Below, piece by piece: positions 7,274-16,375 of a stretch of 18,455 bases of DNA (position 1 is the first letter of the stretch; each line of letters starts with the position of its first letter). A model generated the notes under the pieces. It was given only the letters and a program-made list of their open reading frames with translations, made no database searches and had not been told where the DNA came from. Source of the stretch: DATJQF01 sp035505995 (GTDB taxonomy: Bacteria; Bacteroidota; Bacteroidia; Bacteroidales; FEN-979); NCBI GenBank assembly GCA_035505995.1, contig DATJQF010000107.1, positions 1 through 18,455 on the forward strand, read 5' to 3'. The translations under genes and the position numbers were made by a program.

Positions 7274-8758
7274 ATGAAAAAGATCAGATTAACCTTCGTA
7301 CGGATGGGATGGCTGTTCAGTATGGCTGTCCCCCTGTGGGCGATGAGCGGTACGGTTAAAGATATCCCTGTGACCACCTCTTCCAAGGAGGCCATGCAAT
7401 ATGTAAGGCAGGGGTTAGCGCTGATGGACCAGGGTGATGGCCAGAAAGCGAAAAACCTGTTTACCAAGGCCATAGGTAAAGATCCTAAACTGGCGATTGC
7501 CTATATTCTCAGATCGAATACCGCCGATTCCCCCAAAGAATTCGCAGATAACCTGAAGATGGCGAAAGACCATCTCACCGGAGCCAGCGATTGGGAAAGG
7601 ATGTATTATGATTTTTATGCAACCTACCTGACCAGCGACTGGAACCAGCGGCTGGATATCGCAAAGAAAATTGCAGCCAAATTTCCGGAAGCCGCCCGTC
7701 CCCAGGTGGACCTCGGATACACCTATCTGGACGGCAATGATGTGACCCAGGCAAGAGATGCGTTCCAGAAAGCGGTCAAGCTGAACCCCGGCTGGACAGG
7801 AGGGTATTACGCGTTATTCCGCACGTACCTGTTCAATGATCCGAAGGATTTCAAAATGGCCGAGCAGAATGCCACGAAAGTGACGATGCTGGCACCCTCG
7901 AGCCCCGGCGCAGAGATTGCCCTTGGTGATTGCTACCGGGCGGAAAATGACCTGATGAAGGCAAAGGACGCCTACTCCAAAGCGATCTCGCTCGATCCCA
8001 CCATGGCGGAAGCATATTATAAAAGAGGTCATGCCAACACCTTCCTGGGAAATTACGACGAGGCCAAGCAGGATTATCGGGACGGCGGCAAGCATGACGA
8101 TAATATGACCATGTCGAACCAGTTTGTGGGGTTGACCTACCTGTACAGCGGGGATTACCAGGGTGCCCTGAAGTGGTTCTCCGATCTGGCCTCCAAGGCC
8201 GATGCCTCGGGCGATTCGCCGGATAAGATCCGGATTGCCAAGATGAACTATTATGAAACCTATGCGAACATCGCCCTGCATTACAACGATGCCGACCGGC
8301 TGAAAGAAGCCATCAGCTGGATGGAACCGGTCAGCATGCAGATCGGATCGGATGTGGGCACCCGGGAAGCAGCCCTCAACCAGAAGGGAAATATCCTTTA
8401 CTGGCAGTCCCTGCTGGAAGCTTTGCAGGGGAATTACGACCTGGCTAAAGGGAAGGCAGAAGAAATAAAAACCACCCTGGAGCCGATCCAGGATCCTACC
8501 AAGCTCATGAATTATGAGTTCGCCATGGGCTATATTCATATGAGGGAGCAGCATTATGCCGAAGCGGTTCAGGACTTCGAGAAAAGCAACCTCAATAATA
8601 TCTACAACAAATACTGGCTGGCGAAAGCCTACGAACGTTCCGACCGCAAGTCGATGGCCAACAATCTCTTTGATGAGATCGCCACGTATAATTTCAATGA
8701 CAACGGCTATGCGCTGATCCGGAGTGAAGTGAAGGAAAAGCTTGCCATGTCGAGATAA
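7274..8758 (+). CDS. Secreted tetratricopeptide-repeat protein
   Basis: A 494-residue protein with an N-terminal signal sequence: basic MKKIRLTFVR, then a hydrophobic stretch ending near AVPLWAMSG. Most of the rest is alpha-helical TPR. The clearest repeats lie at about residues 39-72 (EAMQYVRQGLALMDQGD..AIGKDP), 141-174 (LGYTYLDGNDVTQA..LNP), 210-243 (LGDCYRAENDLMKA..LDP), 244-277 and 283-310, with another around 415-450. TPRs are scaffolds for protein-protein contacts; no enzymatic domain is visible. Export suggests a periplasmic or envelope role. The ATG follows an A-rich leader, usual for this phylum. The gene stands alone, divergent from the acyl-CoA operon and closed by a strong terminator. 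The specific partner is unknown. Confidence 0.88.
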   Translation: MKKIRLTFVRMGWLFSMAVPLWAMSGTVKDIPVTTSSKEAMQYVRQGLALMDQGDGQKAKNLFTKAIGKDPKLAIAYILRSNTADSPKEFADNLKMAKDHLTGASDWERMYYDFYATYLTSDWNQRLDIAKKIAAKFPEAARPQVDLGYTYLDGNDVTQARDAFQKAVKLNPGWTGGYYALFRTYLFNDPKDFKMAEQNATKVTMLAPSSPGAEIALGDCYRAENDLMKAKDAYSKAISLDPTMAEAYYKRGHANTFLGNYDEAKQDYRDGGKHDDNMTMSNQFVGLTYLYSGDYQGALKWFSDLASKADASGDSPDKIRIAKMNYYETYANIALHYNDADRLKEAISWMEPVSMQIGSDVGTREAALNQKGNILYWQSLLEALQGNYDLAKGKAEEIKTTLEPIQDPTKLMNYEFAMGYIHMREQHYAEAVQDFEKSNLNNIYNKYWLAKAYERSDRKSMANNLFDEIATYNFNDNGYALIRSEVKEKLAMSR

Positions 8759-8780
8759 CCAAGCTTCCCTCGTAAAGTGT

Positions 8781-8825
8781 AAAGGTGAAGATACCGGTGA
8801 TCATCCCGGGGTCTTCACCTTTTTT
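8781..8825 (+). terminator. Intrinsic terminator after the TPR gene
   Basis: AAAGGTGAAGA (8781-8791) pairs perfectly with TCTTCACCTTT (8812-8822). An inner CCGG/CCGG pairing (8794-8797 with 8806-8809) extends the hairpin, and a T-run continues to 8825. It lies 22 nt after the TPR stop codon and separates that gene from the fucosidase promoter. Confidence 0.88.
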
Positions 8826-8880
8826 ATTTCCCGGGGATCTTACATCTTCCCGCAAAGTTTGAGCTGCAGTTTGCCAGGAT

Positions 8881-8900
8881 GGCCATTATTTTCTATGGCC
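8881..8900. promoter_or_regulatory. Possible operator dyad upstream of the fucosidase promoter
   Basis: GGCCAT (8881-8886) and ATGGCC (8895-8900) form an inverted repeat with an 8-nt A+T-rich spacer. It ends 9 nt before the -7 element at 8910-8917, so it overlaps the upstream half of the promoter, where a repressor or activator could act. The arms are only 6 bp, so chance is possible. Confidence 0.25.
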
Positions 8901-8909
8901 GATTAACAC

Positions 8910-8917
8910 TATTTTTG
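8910..8917 (+). promoter_or_regulatory. -7 promoter element for the fucosidase-mannosidase operon
   Basis: TATTTTTG is an exact match to TAnnTTTG. It lies 19 nt before the fucosidase ATG at 8937, implying a very short leader. No TTG is visible at the expected -33 distance. It follows the terminator of the preceding gene, as expected for a new transcription unit. Confidence 0.45.
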
Positions 8918-8936
8918 ATGTTCAATTCCTGCGAAT

Positions 8937-10997
8937 ATGGCAAAACGTTACTGGTTTATTGTCAGCCTCGCGCTGATCGTCCTCGCTCTTTTTGCTGCCG
9001 ATAAAAAGACGAATATTCAGAAGATCGATACCCGCATGGACTGGTGGCGGGAAGCCCGGTTCGGGATGTTCATCCACTGGGGGCTGTATGCGGTCCCGGC
9101 GGGAGAATGGAACGGCAAAACCGGCTACGGGGAATGGATCCGGAACTCCGCCGAGATCCCCCTGGACCAGTACGACCGTTTCCGGACCCAATTCGATCCC
9201 GTTAAATTCAACGCAGACGATTGGGTGCGTACGGCCAAAGAGGCCGGGATGAAATATATCGTGATCACCTCCAAGCATCACGACGGGTTCTGCATGTTCG
9301 ATACGAAACAGACCGGTTTCTGCATCATGAACACGCCGTTCCACCGGGATCCGATGAAGGAGCTGGCCGAGGCCTGCCGCAAATACGGGCTCAAATTCTG
9401 CTTTTATTATTCGATCATGGACTGGCACCATCCCGATTATACCCCGAGGCGGGACTGGGAAAAAGACCGGCCCGTGGAAGGAGCCGATTTCCGCAGGTAC
9501 ATCGATTATATGAAGGCAGAACTGAAAGAGCTCCTTACCCAGTACGGGGAGATCGGGGTGCTTTGGTTCGACGGCGAATGGGAAAGCTGCTGGAATGAAA
9601 ATTTCGGCAAGGAGATCTATACCTATTGCCGCAGCCTGCAGCCAAACCTTATCATCAACAACCGGGTGGGGGCCGGGCGCCTTGATATGGCGGGTCTTAC
9701 CCGCGAAGGAGCTTTCGGCGGCGATTTCGGGACCCCCGAGCAGGAGATCCCGGCCAAAGGGCTTCCCGGAACGGACTGGGAGACCTGCATGACGATGAAT
9801 GATCACTGGGGATACAACAGTCATGATAAGAACTTCAAATCCGCTGCCGAGCTGATCCGTATGCTCGCGGACATCGCCTCGAAGGGAGGCAACTACCTGC
9901 TGAATGTGGGGCCCACCGCCGAAGGGGTTTTCCCGCAGGAAAGTCTCGACCGGCTGAAAGAGATCGGCGCGTGGATGAAGGTCAACGGGGAATCCATCTG
10001 GGGAACCCAGGCCAATCCCTTCGGGGAGCTTCCCTGGGGACGCGTCACCCGGAAAGAGTTGAAGGAGGGCACCCGGTTGTACCTGCACGTGTTCGACTGG
10101 CCTGCCTCCCGGAAGATCACCCTGGCGGGTTGCCTGAGCGAGCCGGCTTCCTGCCGGCTGCTGTGCGATCCGGGGAAGAAGCCGCTGAAGGTCACCCGGA
10201 ATGAAGACGCCCTGACGGTCATCCTGCCCCCTGCAGCCCCCGATCCCATCAACACGGTCATCGTCCTGGATCTCAAAGGGAAGATCGACCTGACCAATCC
10301 CCCCGAGATCATAACCGCTTACCCGGTGTTTACCGATACGATCCGGGTCACCCTGAGCAGTGAAAGGGAAAATGTTCAGCTCCATTATACCCTCGACGGC
10401 TCCATCCCTACGATCTATTCCCCGGTTTACACCGGTCCCGTTTCACTTAATGAGACCCGTACCGTATCAGCAAGGTGCTTCAGGGAAGGGAAGCCCGTCA
10501 GCGGGGCGGCCACCCGGAAAATTGAAAAAGTGCTGCCGCTCCCGGAAGCTCTTACAGGAGATAAAACACCAGGACTCAAGGACGGGATCCGCTACCGGTA
10601 TTATGAAGGCGACTGGGACAGCCTTCCGGATTTTACCAGGCTCCGGCCGGTCAGTGACGGAACGGTGGGAGATTTCACTCTCGGTCCCCGGCGCCAGGAA
10701 GATCATTTCGGATTTGTGTATGAAGGATTTGTAAAAGTCCCTGCGACGGCTGTCTATCATTTCTTCACCAGCTCCGACGACGGCAGCAAATTGTTCCTCG
10801 ACGACCGGCTGGTCGTCAATAACGACCTGCTCCACGGAGCGCTGGAAGCCGGGGGGTACATTGCCCTGGAAAAAGGATATCACCGCATCCGGGTGGAGTT
10901 CTTCGAGAAAACCGGCGACCAGAGCCTGAAAGTCTCCGTGAAAAGCCCGGCAATGGAAAAACAGGATCTGCCGGCATCCTGGTTGTTTTTCAATTGA
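8937..10997 (+). CDS. Secreted GH29 alpha-L-fucosidase with Fn3-associated and PA14 modules
   Basis: A 686-residue exported glycosidase expected to release terminal alpha-L-fucose from glycans. Residues 1-21 are a signal peptide. The GH29 catalytic domain runs from about 30 to 355, with ARFGMFIHWGLY, TSKHHDGF (112-119), YYSIMDWHHPDY, VLWFDGEW and GGNYLLNVGPT. D212 in WFDGEW is in the position of the catalytic nucleophile. E268 in GDFGTPEQE is a plausible acid/base, by inference. A beta-domain follows to about 450. Residues 455-530 resemble the Fn3-associated/chitobiase C-terminal module (HYTLDGSIPT, YTGPV), and 545-675 form a PA14 domain (GFVKVPATAVYHFFTSSDDG, LFLDDRLV), often carbohydrate-binding. 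No T9SS tail or lipobox is seen, so the product is probably periplasmic or released. The mannosidase gene follows after 5 nt. Linkage preference cannot be decided. Confidence 0.94.
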   Translation: MAKRYWFIVSLALIVLALFAADKKTNIQKIDTRMDWWREARFGMFIHWGLYAVPAGEWNGKTGYGEWIRNSAEIPLDQYDRFRTQFDPVKFNADDWVRTAKEAGMKYIVITSKHHDGFCMFDTKQTGFCIMNTPFHRDPMKELAEACRKYGLKFCFYYSIMDWHHPDYTPRRDWEKDRPVEGADFRRYIDYMKAELKELLTQYGEIGVLWFDGEWESCWNENFGKEIYTYCRSLQPNLIINNRVGAGRLDMAGLTREGAFGGDFGTPEQEIPAKGLPGTDWETCMTMNDHWGYNSHDKNFKSAAELIRMLADIASKGGNYLLNVGPTAEGVFPQESLDRLKEIGAWMKVNGESIWGTQANPFGELPWGRVTRKELKEGTRLYLHVFDWPASRKITLAGCLSEPASCRLLCDPGKKPLKVTRNEDALTVILPPAAPDPINTVIVLDLKGKIDLTNPPEIITAYPVFTDTIRVTLSSERENVQLHYTLDGSIPTIYSPVYTGPVSLNETRTVSARCFREGKPVSGAATRKIEKVLPLPEALTGDKTPGLKDGIRYRYYEGDWDSLPDFTRLRPVSDGTVGDFTLGPRRQEDHFGFVYEGFVKVPATAVYHFFTSSDDGSKLFLDDRLVVNNDLLHGALEAGGYIALEKGYHRIRVEFFEKTGDQSLKVSVKSPAMEKQDLPASWLFFN

Positions 10998-11002
10998 GGA
11001 CG

Positions 11003-14000
11003 ATGAAAAAAATTCTGTTGGTTATCGGGATCTTCCTGGCATGGGGAGCCAGTGGACAGACCGGGGAATCCTGGCCCGGACAATTTCTGCAGGGGTGGAG
11101 CGCCTCGGTGAGAGGCGGAAATTTTGAGTACCATTCCCCGCAACCGGAGGTGACTTCCTCCCTTCTCATCCGTTCGATCGATTCAGCACAATATATTGAA
11201 TGGAAAACGGAACCGGTTCCGTCATCCCTGAACAGCCATGAGGTCAACTTCATATGGATGTTCGGGATCGATGCCAATCCCGACAGTCATGCCTTCCGGC
11301 TTTACCTGAACGGTAAATACTGCCTTTCCTTTTCCAATCCGCCGGTTTCGGAGCTCACCCCCTGGAGCGTTCCCGGGAATGACGGGACCCGGCTGTTATT
11401 CAGGACCACGATGCTCGACAAGTATAACGACCCGATGGGATACGCGGTATTCACGGTGCCGGCTTCCCTGCTGATGCCGGGAAAGGAACAGCTCATCCGG
11501 ATCGTCGGGGAGTCGGCAGGCAGCCGGTCGTGGTACATGACCTTCGAAGCGGGGGTGAAGGAATCGTTGCGGGCGGAGCAGGAAGAAGCGGTCCTCCGGG
11601 GAAAGGAAGGAAATCTGTATTCGCTCCTTTTCCATTTCGTTCACCTGGGGGAACCGGTGAACGGGGAGATCACCGTGCCCGGAGCCGGCACCCGTCCTTT
11701 TACCCTTCAGCCCGGCTATAACCGCGTTCAGGTTTCGGTGCCGGAATCGGACCGGGAGCGGGAGATCAAAGCCACCGTCACGGTCGGCGGAAGCAATAAG
11801 AGGGTCCTTCCGGTAACGATCCGCCCCGTCCGGCACTGGACGATCTACCTGGTGGAGCATGCGCACACCGATATCGGCTATACGCGGACCCAGGCGGAGA
11901 TCCTGCCCGAGCATATGAGGTATATCGATTATGCGCTGGATTACTGCGATCAGACCGACTCGTTCCCGGATGATGCCAGGTTCCGGTGGACCTGTGAGAC
12001 CTCCTGGGCGGTCAGGGAATATATCCGCACCCGGCCGGCGGCCCAGGTGGAACGGTTCCGGAAAAGGGTGCAGGAGGGAAGGATCGCCGTGACCGCACTG
12101 TTCCTCAACCTGTCCGATCTGCAGGACGAAGCCTCCGTGGCGGCCTACCTGCAGCCGGTGAAGTTTTTCCGGGACCAGGGTTTCCCGGTCATTACGGCCA
12201 TGCAGGACGATATCAACGGAGTGCCCTGGTGCCTGGCCGATTACCTCCCTGCCGCGGGGATCCGGTATCTTTCCATGGGGCAGAACACCGCCCGGGCCTT
12301 GAAGCCCTTTGACCGTCCGACCACTTTCTGGTGGGAATCCCCCTCGGGCAGCCGCCTCCTGGTGAACCGGGCGGAGCATTACATGACGGGGGATATGCTG
12401 GGGATCCTCACCAACGGGGAGACTTTCGGGACGTCCTTGTTCCGGCACCTGGGCGAGATCGCGGCAAAAGGATATCCCTTTGAAGAATATGCCATCCATT
12501 TCAGCGGCTACCTGACCGATAATTCGCCGCCTTCCACGACGGCCTGCCTGCTGGTAAAAGATTGGAATGAAAAGTACGTCTGGCCGCATCTGAGGTTAGC
12601 CACCGTTTCGGAGTTCCCTTCGATCGTGGAGCAAAAGCACGGCAGGGAGCTGCAGGTCATCCGCGGGGCCTGGCCTGACTGGTGGATGGACGGATTCGGA
12701 TCGGCCATGCTCGAAACCGCACAGGCCAGGCAGGCCCATGCCGACCTGACCGCCTCGAACGGCCTGCTGTCTGTCGCCCGGATGCACGGACTTCCGGTCC
12801 CGCACACGGTACTGGACCTGGGTGCCGGGATCACCGATGATCTTGCCTTCTACGATGAGCATACCTTCGGCGCCGCCGAAAGCATCACGGATCCCTTGGT
12901 GGAAAATTCGGTGGTCCAGTGGAACGAAAAACGGGCTTTTGCCTGGGACGCCGTGAAAAAGAACGGCATCCTCCGGGAGGAAGCCCTCGGCCTGATCCGC
13001 CCTTCCCTCCCGGTGCAGGACGTGCCGGTGCTGGCGGTGTTCAATACGCAGAATGTACCGGTCTCCGGGATCGTCCGGATCTATGCCGAACACCAGGTAA
13101 TCCCCCGCGACAGGGTTTTCCGGGTGACCGGTGAAACCGGTGCGGAGATGCCGGCTCAGGAGCTGGAATCCCGCGAAGACGGGACCTGGTGGGCCATCCG
13201 TGTGGAGGACCTCCCTCCGATGGGATACCGGACCTTCCGGATAGAAGCGTCCCAGGTTCCCCGGAACCCTTTGCCGGAACAGGATTTTAAAGGAATGCTG
13301 GAAAACAGGTGGTACCGGATCCGCTTCGCCTCCGACGGCAGGATCCGCTCCATCCTGGACAAGGAACTAAACCTGGAGCTCATGGATACCACCGCCCGGT
13401 ATCTTGCCGGGGATTGCATTTACGAGGTGCTGGGGAAGAACCGGGAGCAGATCGAACAATTGCGGCTGGTCGATTACACCAGGACGCTATGGTCGGGAAT
13501 AAGGACCGGCAGCATGGTCGAGGGTCCGGTATGGAAAAGCGTTACGCTCACCGGGGATCTGCCCGGGTGTGCCGATAAAAGCGGGATCCGGTGTGAAATC
13601 CGGTTGTATAACGAGGAGAAAAAGATCGGGTTCTGTTATTCCATGATCAAGGAGCCGGTGACCGATCCGGAAGGATTGTATGTGGCTTTTCCCTTCCGGC
13701 TGAACGGGAGCCACCTGGTATGGGAAGCGGCCGGGGGAGAGGTGGTTCCGGGCAAGGATCAGATCGGGGGGTCTTCCACCGACTGGGACGGGATCCAGGA
13801 TTATGCAGCGGTCCGTAGCAACCATGCCCAGATCGTGTGGGTGAGTCCGGAAGTTCCGCTGGTTGAGCTGGGCGATATCAATCTCGGGAAGTTTGCCAGG
13901 GAGTTCACGCCGTCAACCACTTCGATCTATTCGTGGGTGCTGAACAACTACTGGACGACCAACTTTGTTGCCAGCCAGGAAGGCGAACTGAAATGGAACT

Positions 14001-14377
14001 ATTACATCACTTCTTCCGATGACACCACGCGACACTCCGCTGCCCGATTCGGGATGTCAAACCGCCTGCCCCTGCCGGCCTGCATCCTGCCGGCGGACGG
14101 AAAGACCGTGAACCGGCCGGTCGCCGCTATGCCGGTGACCTGCTTCGGCGGGCTGTTGCTGGTAAGTGCAAAACCGGCCGGCGACGGGAAGGATATCGTG
14201 CTTCAGCTCCGGGAACCGGATGGCCGGGAACTCACCCTCCCGGTTCAGGATATTTTGCGCCAAACGCAAGCCGGGAAAGTACGGGAGGTCAATGTTCTCG
14301 GGGATCCGGTTTCAGATAATCAGGATAAGATAATATTCAAACCCTTTGAAGTAAAATTCATAGAGCTGGATTACTGA
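11003..14377 (+). CDS. Secreted GH38 alpha-mannosidase-like glycoside hydrolase
   Basis: A 1124-residue exported protein whose core resembles GH38 alpha-mannosidases, metal-dependent retaining enzymes acting on mannose-containing glycans. The signal peptide is MKKILLVIGIFLAWGASGQ. Residues about 20-275 are an N-terminal beta-rich region I cannot assign. The GH38 catalytic domain begins near 278 with VEHAHTDIGYTRTQ, whose H286, H288 and D290 would bind the metal. It contains TAMQDDING (D402/D403), the region expected to hold the nucleophile. From about residue 660 to the end is a beta-sandwich type C-terminal half. I chose the ATG at 11003, 5 nt after the fucosidase stop, giving the clean signal peptide; an in-frame TTG at 10994 overlaps the fucosidase end and is unlikely. 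Tight coupling suggests both enzymes act on the same fucosylated, mannose-containing glycan. The catalytic residues fit less strictly than in the fucosidase. Confidence 0.85.
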   Translation: MKKILLVIGIFLAWGASGQTGESWPGQFLQGWSASVRGGNFEYHSPQPEVTSSLLIRSIDSAQYIEWKTEPVPSSLNSHEVNFIWMFGIDANPDSHAFRLYLNGKYCLSFSNPPVSELTPWSVPGNDGTRLLFRTTMLDKYNDPMGYAVFTVPASLLMPGKEQLIRIVGESAGSRSWYMTFEAGVKESLRAEQEEAVLRGKEGNLYSLLFHFVHLGEPVNGEITVPGAGTRPFTLQPGYNRVQVSVPESDREREIKATVTVGGSNKRVLPVTIRPVRHWTIYLVEHAHTDIGYTRTQAEILPEHMRYIDYALDYCDQTDSFPDDARFRWTCETSWAVREYIRTRPAAQVERFRKRVQEGRIAVTALFLNLSDLQDEASVAAYLQPVKFFRDQGFPVITAMQDDINGVPWCLADYLPAAGIRYLSMGQNTARALKPFDRPTTFWWESPSGSRLLVNRAEHYMTGDMLGILTNGETFGTSLFRHLGEIAAKGYPFEEYAIHFSGYLTDNSPPSTTACLLVKDWNEKYVWPHLRLATVSEFPSIVEQKHGRELQVIRGAWPDWWMDGFGSAMLETAQARQAHADLTASNGLLSVARMHGLPVPHTVLDLGAGITDDLAFYDEHTFGAAESITDPLVENSVVQWNEKRAFAWDAVKKNGILREEALGLIRPSLPVQDVPVLAVFNTQNVPVSGIVRIYAEHQVIPRDRVFRVTGETGAEMPAQELESREDGTWWAIRVEDLPPMGYRTFRIEASQVPRNPLPEQDFKGMLENRWYRIRFASDGRIRSILDKELNLELMDTTARYLAGDCIYEVLGKNREQIEQLRLVDYTRTLWSGIRTGSMVEGPVWKSVTLTGDLPGCADKSGIRCEIRLYNEEKKIGFCYSMIKEPVTDPEGLYVAFPFRLNGSHLVWEAAGGEVVPGKDQIGGSSTDWDGIQDYAAVRSNHAQIVWVSPEVPLVELGDINLGKFAREFTPSTTSIYSWVLNNYWTTNFVASQEGELKWNYYITSSDDTTRHSAARFGMSNRLPLPACILPADGKTVNRPVAAMPVTCFGGLLLVSAKPAGDGKDIVLQLREPDGRELTLPVQDILRQTQAGKVREVNVLGDPVSDNQDKIIFKPFEVKFIELDY

Positions 14378-14392
14378 GAAGGATGGAACTAC

Positions 14393-14434
14393 CTCTGTCC
14401 TCTGTCTTCCGCCTTCTGTTCTCTTTCTTCCATC
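14393..14434 (+). repeat. Degenerate heptamer array, C/T-rich (array 1)
   Basis: Six consecutive 7-nt units read CTCTGTC, CTCTGTC, TTCCGCC, TTCTGTT, CTCTTTC and TTCCATC, with consensus about YTCYGTC. It begins 16 nt after the mannosidase stop, in the 207-nt spacer before the ABM-like gene. The strong pyrimidine bias makes part of the register possible by chance. Elsewhere in this spacer (14435-14584) I see A+T-rich sequence, a C-run near 14461-14466 and no convincing terminator or TAnnTTTG box. Confidence 0.55.
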
Positions 14435-14584
14435 TCCCGAAAAAATCCTCCCGGATTCACCCCCCCTTGCCGGTTTTCTTTATAAATTTAATTCGTCTTA
14501 AGATGATCTTTTGTAAAACCTATCTATAGGATTGCAGTATAAATTATTACATCCACAGGGATTTCAATTAAAAAATCTGACAGC

Positions 14585-14914
14585 ATGATCAGCAGAATCT
14601 GGCACGGCTACACGACATTCGGAAATGCCGATGCGTATGAGAATGTCCTGAAGGAGGAGATCTTCACCGGGATAAAAAACAGGAATATCAATGGGTACCG
14701 GGGCATCCAGCTTCTCAGGCGGGAGCTGGAAAAGGAAGTCGAGTTCATCACCATCATGTGGTTCGACACCCTGGATTCCGTGAAAGAATTTGCAGGAGCG
14801 GATTATGAGCAAGCCGTCGTCCTCGATAAGCCGCGCAAGCTCCTGGCCAGGTTTGATGCGAGGTCGCAACATTATGAAATCAGGGAGATCATGATGGATC
14901 CCGATGCGTTCTAG
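14585..14914 (+). CDS. ABM-like dimeric alpha/beta-barrel protein
   Basis: A small cytoplasmic protein of 109 residues with no signal peptide. Its pattern fits the antibiotic-biosynthesis-monooxygenase/dimeric alpha-beta barrel (ferredoxin-like) superfamily. It has an opening strand MISRIWHGYT, a helix, the NGYRGIQLLRRE strand, EFITIMWFDTLDSVKEFAG (strand then helix) and a closing YEIREI strand. Members include cofactor-free monooxygenases, haem-degrading enzymes and many proteins of unknown role, and no feature here singles out a reaction. It begins a plus-strand group: the propeller gene starts 12 nt after its stop, so the two are probably co-transcribed. Fold family is likely; function is open. 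Confidence 0.72.
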   Translation: MISRIWHGYTTFGNADAYENVLKEEIFTGIKNRNINGYRGIQLLRRELEKEVEFITIMWFDTLDSVKEFAGADYEQAVVLDKPRKLLARFDARSQHYEIREIMMDPDAF

Positions 14915-14926
14915 ATATTGAATACA

Positions 14927-16357
14927 ATGAAAAACTGCTTTAAAACCGCTTTCCTTTTTCTGACCGTTTGGTTGATGGTACCGGTCCTGTATGCACAATG
15001 GACCGGACCGGTAAACCTTTCGCCGAATGCCATATCTGCGGGGCTGAATGAAAGTATGGGGTCCTGTATCGGGGTAAGCGGAGATACCGTTCATGTGGTG
15101 TACGGGGATCGCTTCAATGCCACTCATGGCGCGATCTTTTATACCCGTTCGACCGATAACGGGTTGACCTGGAGTATTCCCGAAGCCATCACGGATTCGG
15201 CAGGGAACGCCTGGAATGCGGCTATTTCCGTGAATGGTCCCGCGGTACATGTGGTATGGAGGGAAATAGACACCCTCGACAATCATCGATCCTCCCATTA
15301 CATACATTCGATGGATGGGGGAACTACCTGGGACGCGCCCGTGACCCTTGACAGCCCGGTCGCAAATTGGCCGGCAGTGGCTTCCTCCGGCAATAATGTA
15401 TATGTTGTGAATGATATCGTGACTTCTTCCTCTCCCTACAATACGGAAATCTTTTTCCTGACCTCGGCCGACAACGGGTTCACCTGGGGATCTCACCGCC
15501 AGATCACATTCGCCGTAGGCCGTTCCGAAGATGAAGCGATTCACGCACAGGGACAGGATCTTTTCATGTCGTGGAACGACAACCGTTCCGGTCAGATGCA
15601 GATCTTCTTCAAACATTCCGGAAATGGGGGGATCGCCTGGGATTCAGATCTGGTGGTAATCCCGCCCTTTGATTACGGTACGATGGTCGGCTCGGATAAT
15701 AACCATATCGACGTGGTCGCTGCCGGAGCTCCTTCCGGGCATTACCAGGTGCGGCTGGCACAGTCGGCAGACCTGGGCTATACCTGGTCGCCGGAAAAGG
15801 ATCTTACCAGCGACACAGCCTATACTTATTATTATCCCGATATGGTCCGTGACGGGGAGGAACTGCATGTGACCTGTGTAAAAGCATTTTTCGGTGCGCA
15901 ATACCTTCATTCCCAAGATGGAGGGATCACCTGGGATCCCCCCTATACGTTAGGGTTCAGCGGAATAACTCCTTTCATTGCTTATTCGGGATGCGTACTG
16001 CATGTGATCCTGCCCGACAGCGGCCATATAAATTATTACCGGAACCCGACCGGAAACGGAGGCCCTCATTGCCCCGATACGACAGCCATTGAATCCGTGC
16101 CACGTCAATCTTTCCAGGTGAAGGTATATCCGGATCCTATGGATGCGGAAGCAACCGTTGAATTAATCCCTCCATCTCTTTCAGCAGAAGCAGTACTAAT
16201 TGTTTATGATGTCTACGGAAGGCAACTTTTTTACAAAAGGTTTGGCAGGGATTATAAAATGGTCCTGAACAGGGATCAGTTGGGTTCCGGCGTTCGTTAT
16301 TACCGCGTGCTGCTCAGGGATAAAATAATGGCAACCGGAAAATTAGTTGTTATGTAA
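14927..16357 (+). CDS. Secreted six-Asp-box (BNR/sialidase-type) beta-propeller with T9SS sorting domain
   Basis: A 476-residue exported protein. After the signal peptide (MKNCFKTAFLFLTVWLMVPVLYAQ) come six Asp-box motifs of the SxDxGxTW type: STDNGLTW at 75, SMDGGTTW at 128, SADNGFTW at 180, SGNGGIAW at 231 (degenerate), SADLGYTW at 280 and SQDGGITW at 329. The spacing of 49-53 residues is one propeller blade each, so a six-bladed propeller is predicted. Residues 397-476 form a type A T9SS C-terminal sorting domain (VKVYPDPM, VYDVYGRQL, YYRVLL, GKLVV), which directs export through the outer membrane. The FRIP-type motif and clear arginine triad of true sialidases are not visible, so I do not call it a sialidase; it may bind or degrade glycan or protein. 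I use ATG 14927 rather than the in-frame TTG at 14918. Confidence 0.9.
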   Translation: MKNCFKTAFLFLTVWLMVPVLYAQWTGPVNLSPNAISAGLNESMGSCIGVSGDTVHVVYGDRFNATHGAIFYTRSTDNGLTWSIPEAITDSAGNAWNAAISVNGPAVHVVWREIDTLDNHRSSHYIHSMDGGTTWDAPVTLDSPVANWPAVASSGNNVYVVNDIVTSSSPYNTEIFFLTSADNGFTWGSHRQITFAVGRSEDEAIHAQGQDLFMSWNDNRSGQMQIFFKHSGNGGIAWDSDLVVIPPFDYGTMVGSDNNHIDVVAAGAPSGHYQVRLAQSADLGYTWSPEKDLTSDTAYTYYYPDMVRDGEELHVTCVKAFFGAQYLHSQDGGITWDPPYTLGFSGITPFIAYSGCVLHVILPDSGHINYYRNPTGNGGPHCPDTTAIESVPRQSFQVKVYPDPMDAEATVELIPPSLSAEAVLIVYDVYGRQLFYKRFGRDYKMVLNRDQLGSGVRYYRVLLRDKIMATGKLVVM

Positions 16358-16375
16358 CCATCGAAATTCATCTTT

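Noticed and set aside
10994..11002. TTG start for the mannosidase, overlapping the fucosidase end
   Set aside because: The ATG at 11003 starts a clean signal peptide 5 nt after the stop. The same reasoning rejects the TTG at 14918 in favour of the ATG at 14927.
14927..16357. Calling the Asp-box protein an exo-alpha-sialidase
   Set aside because: Asp boxes occur in many propellers. The FRIP-type motif and a convincing catalytic arginine triad are absent.
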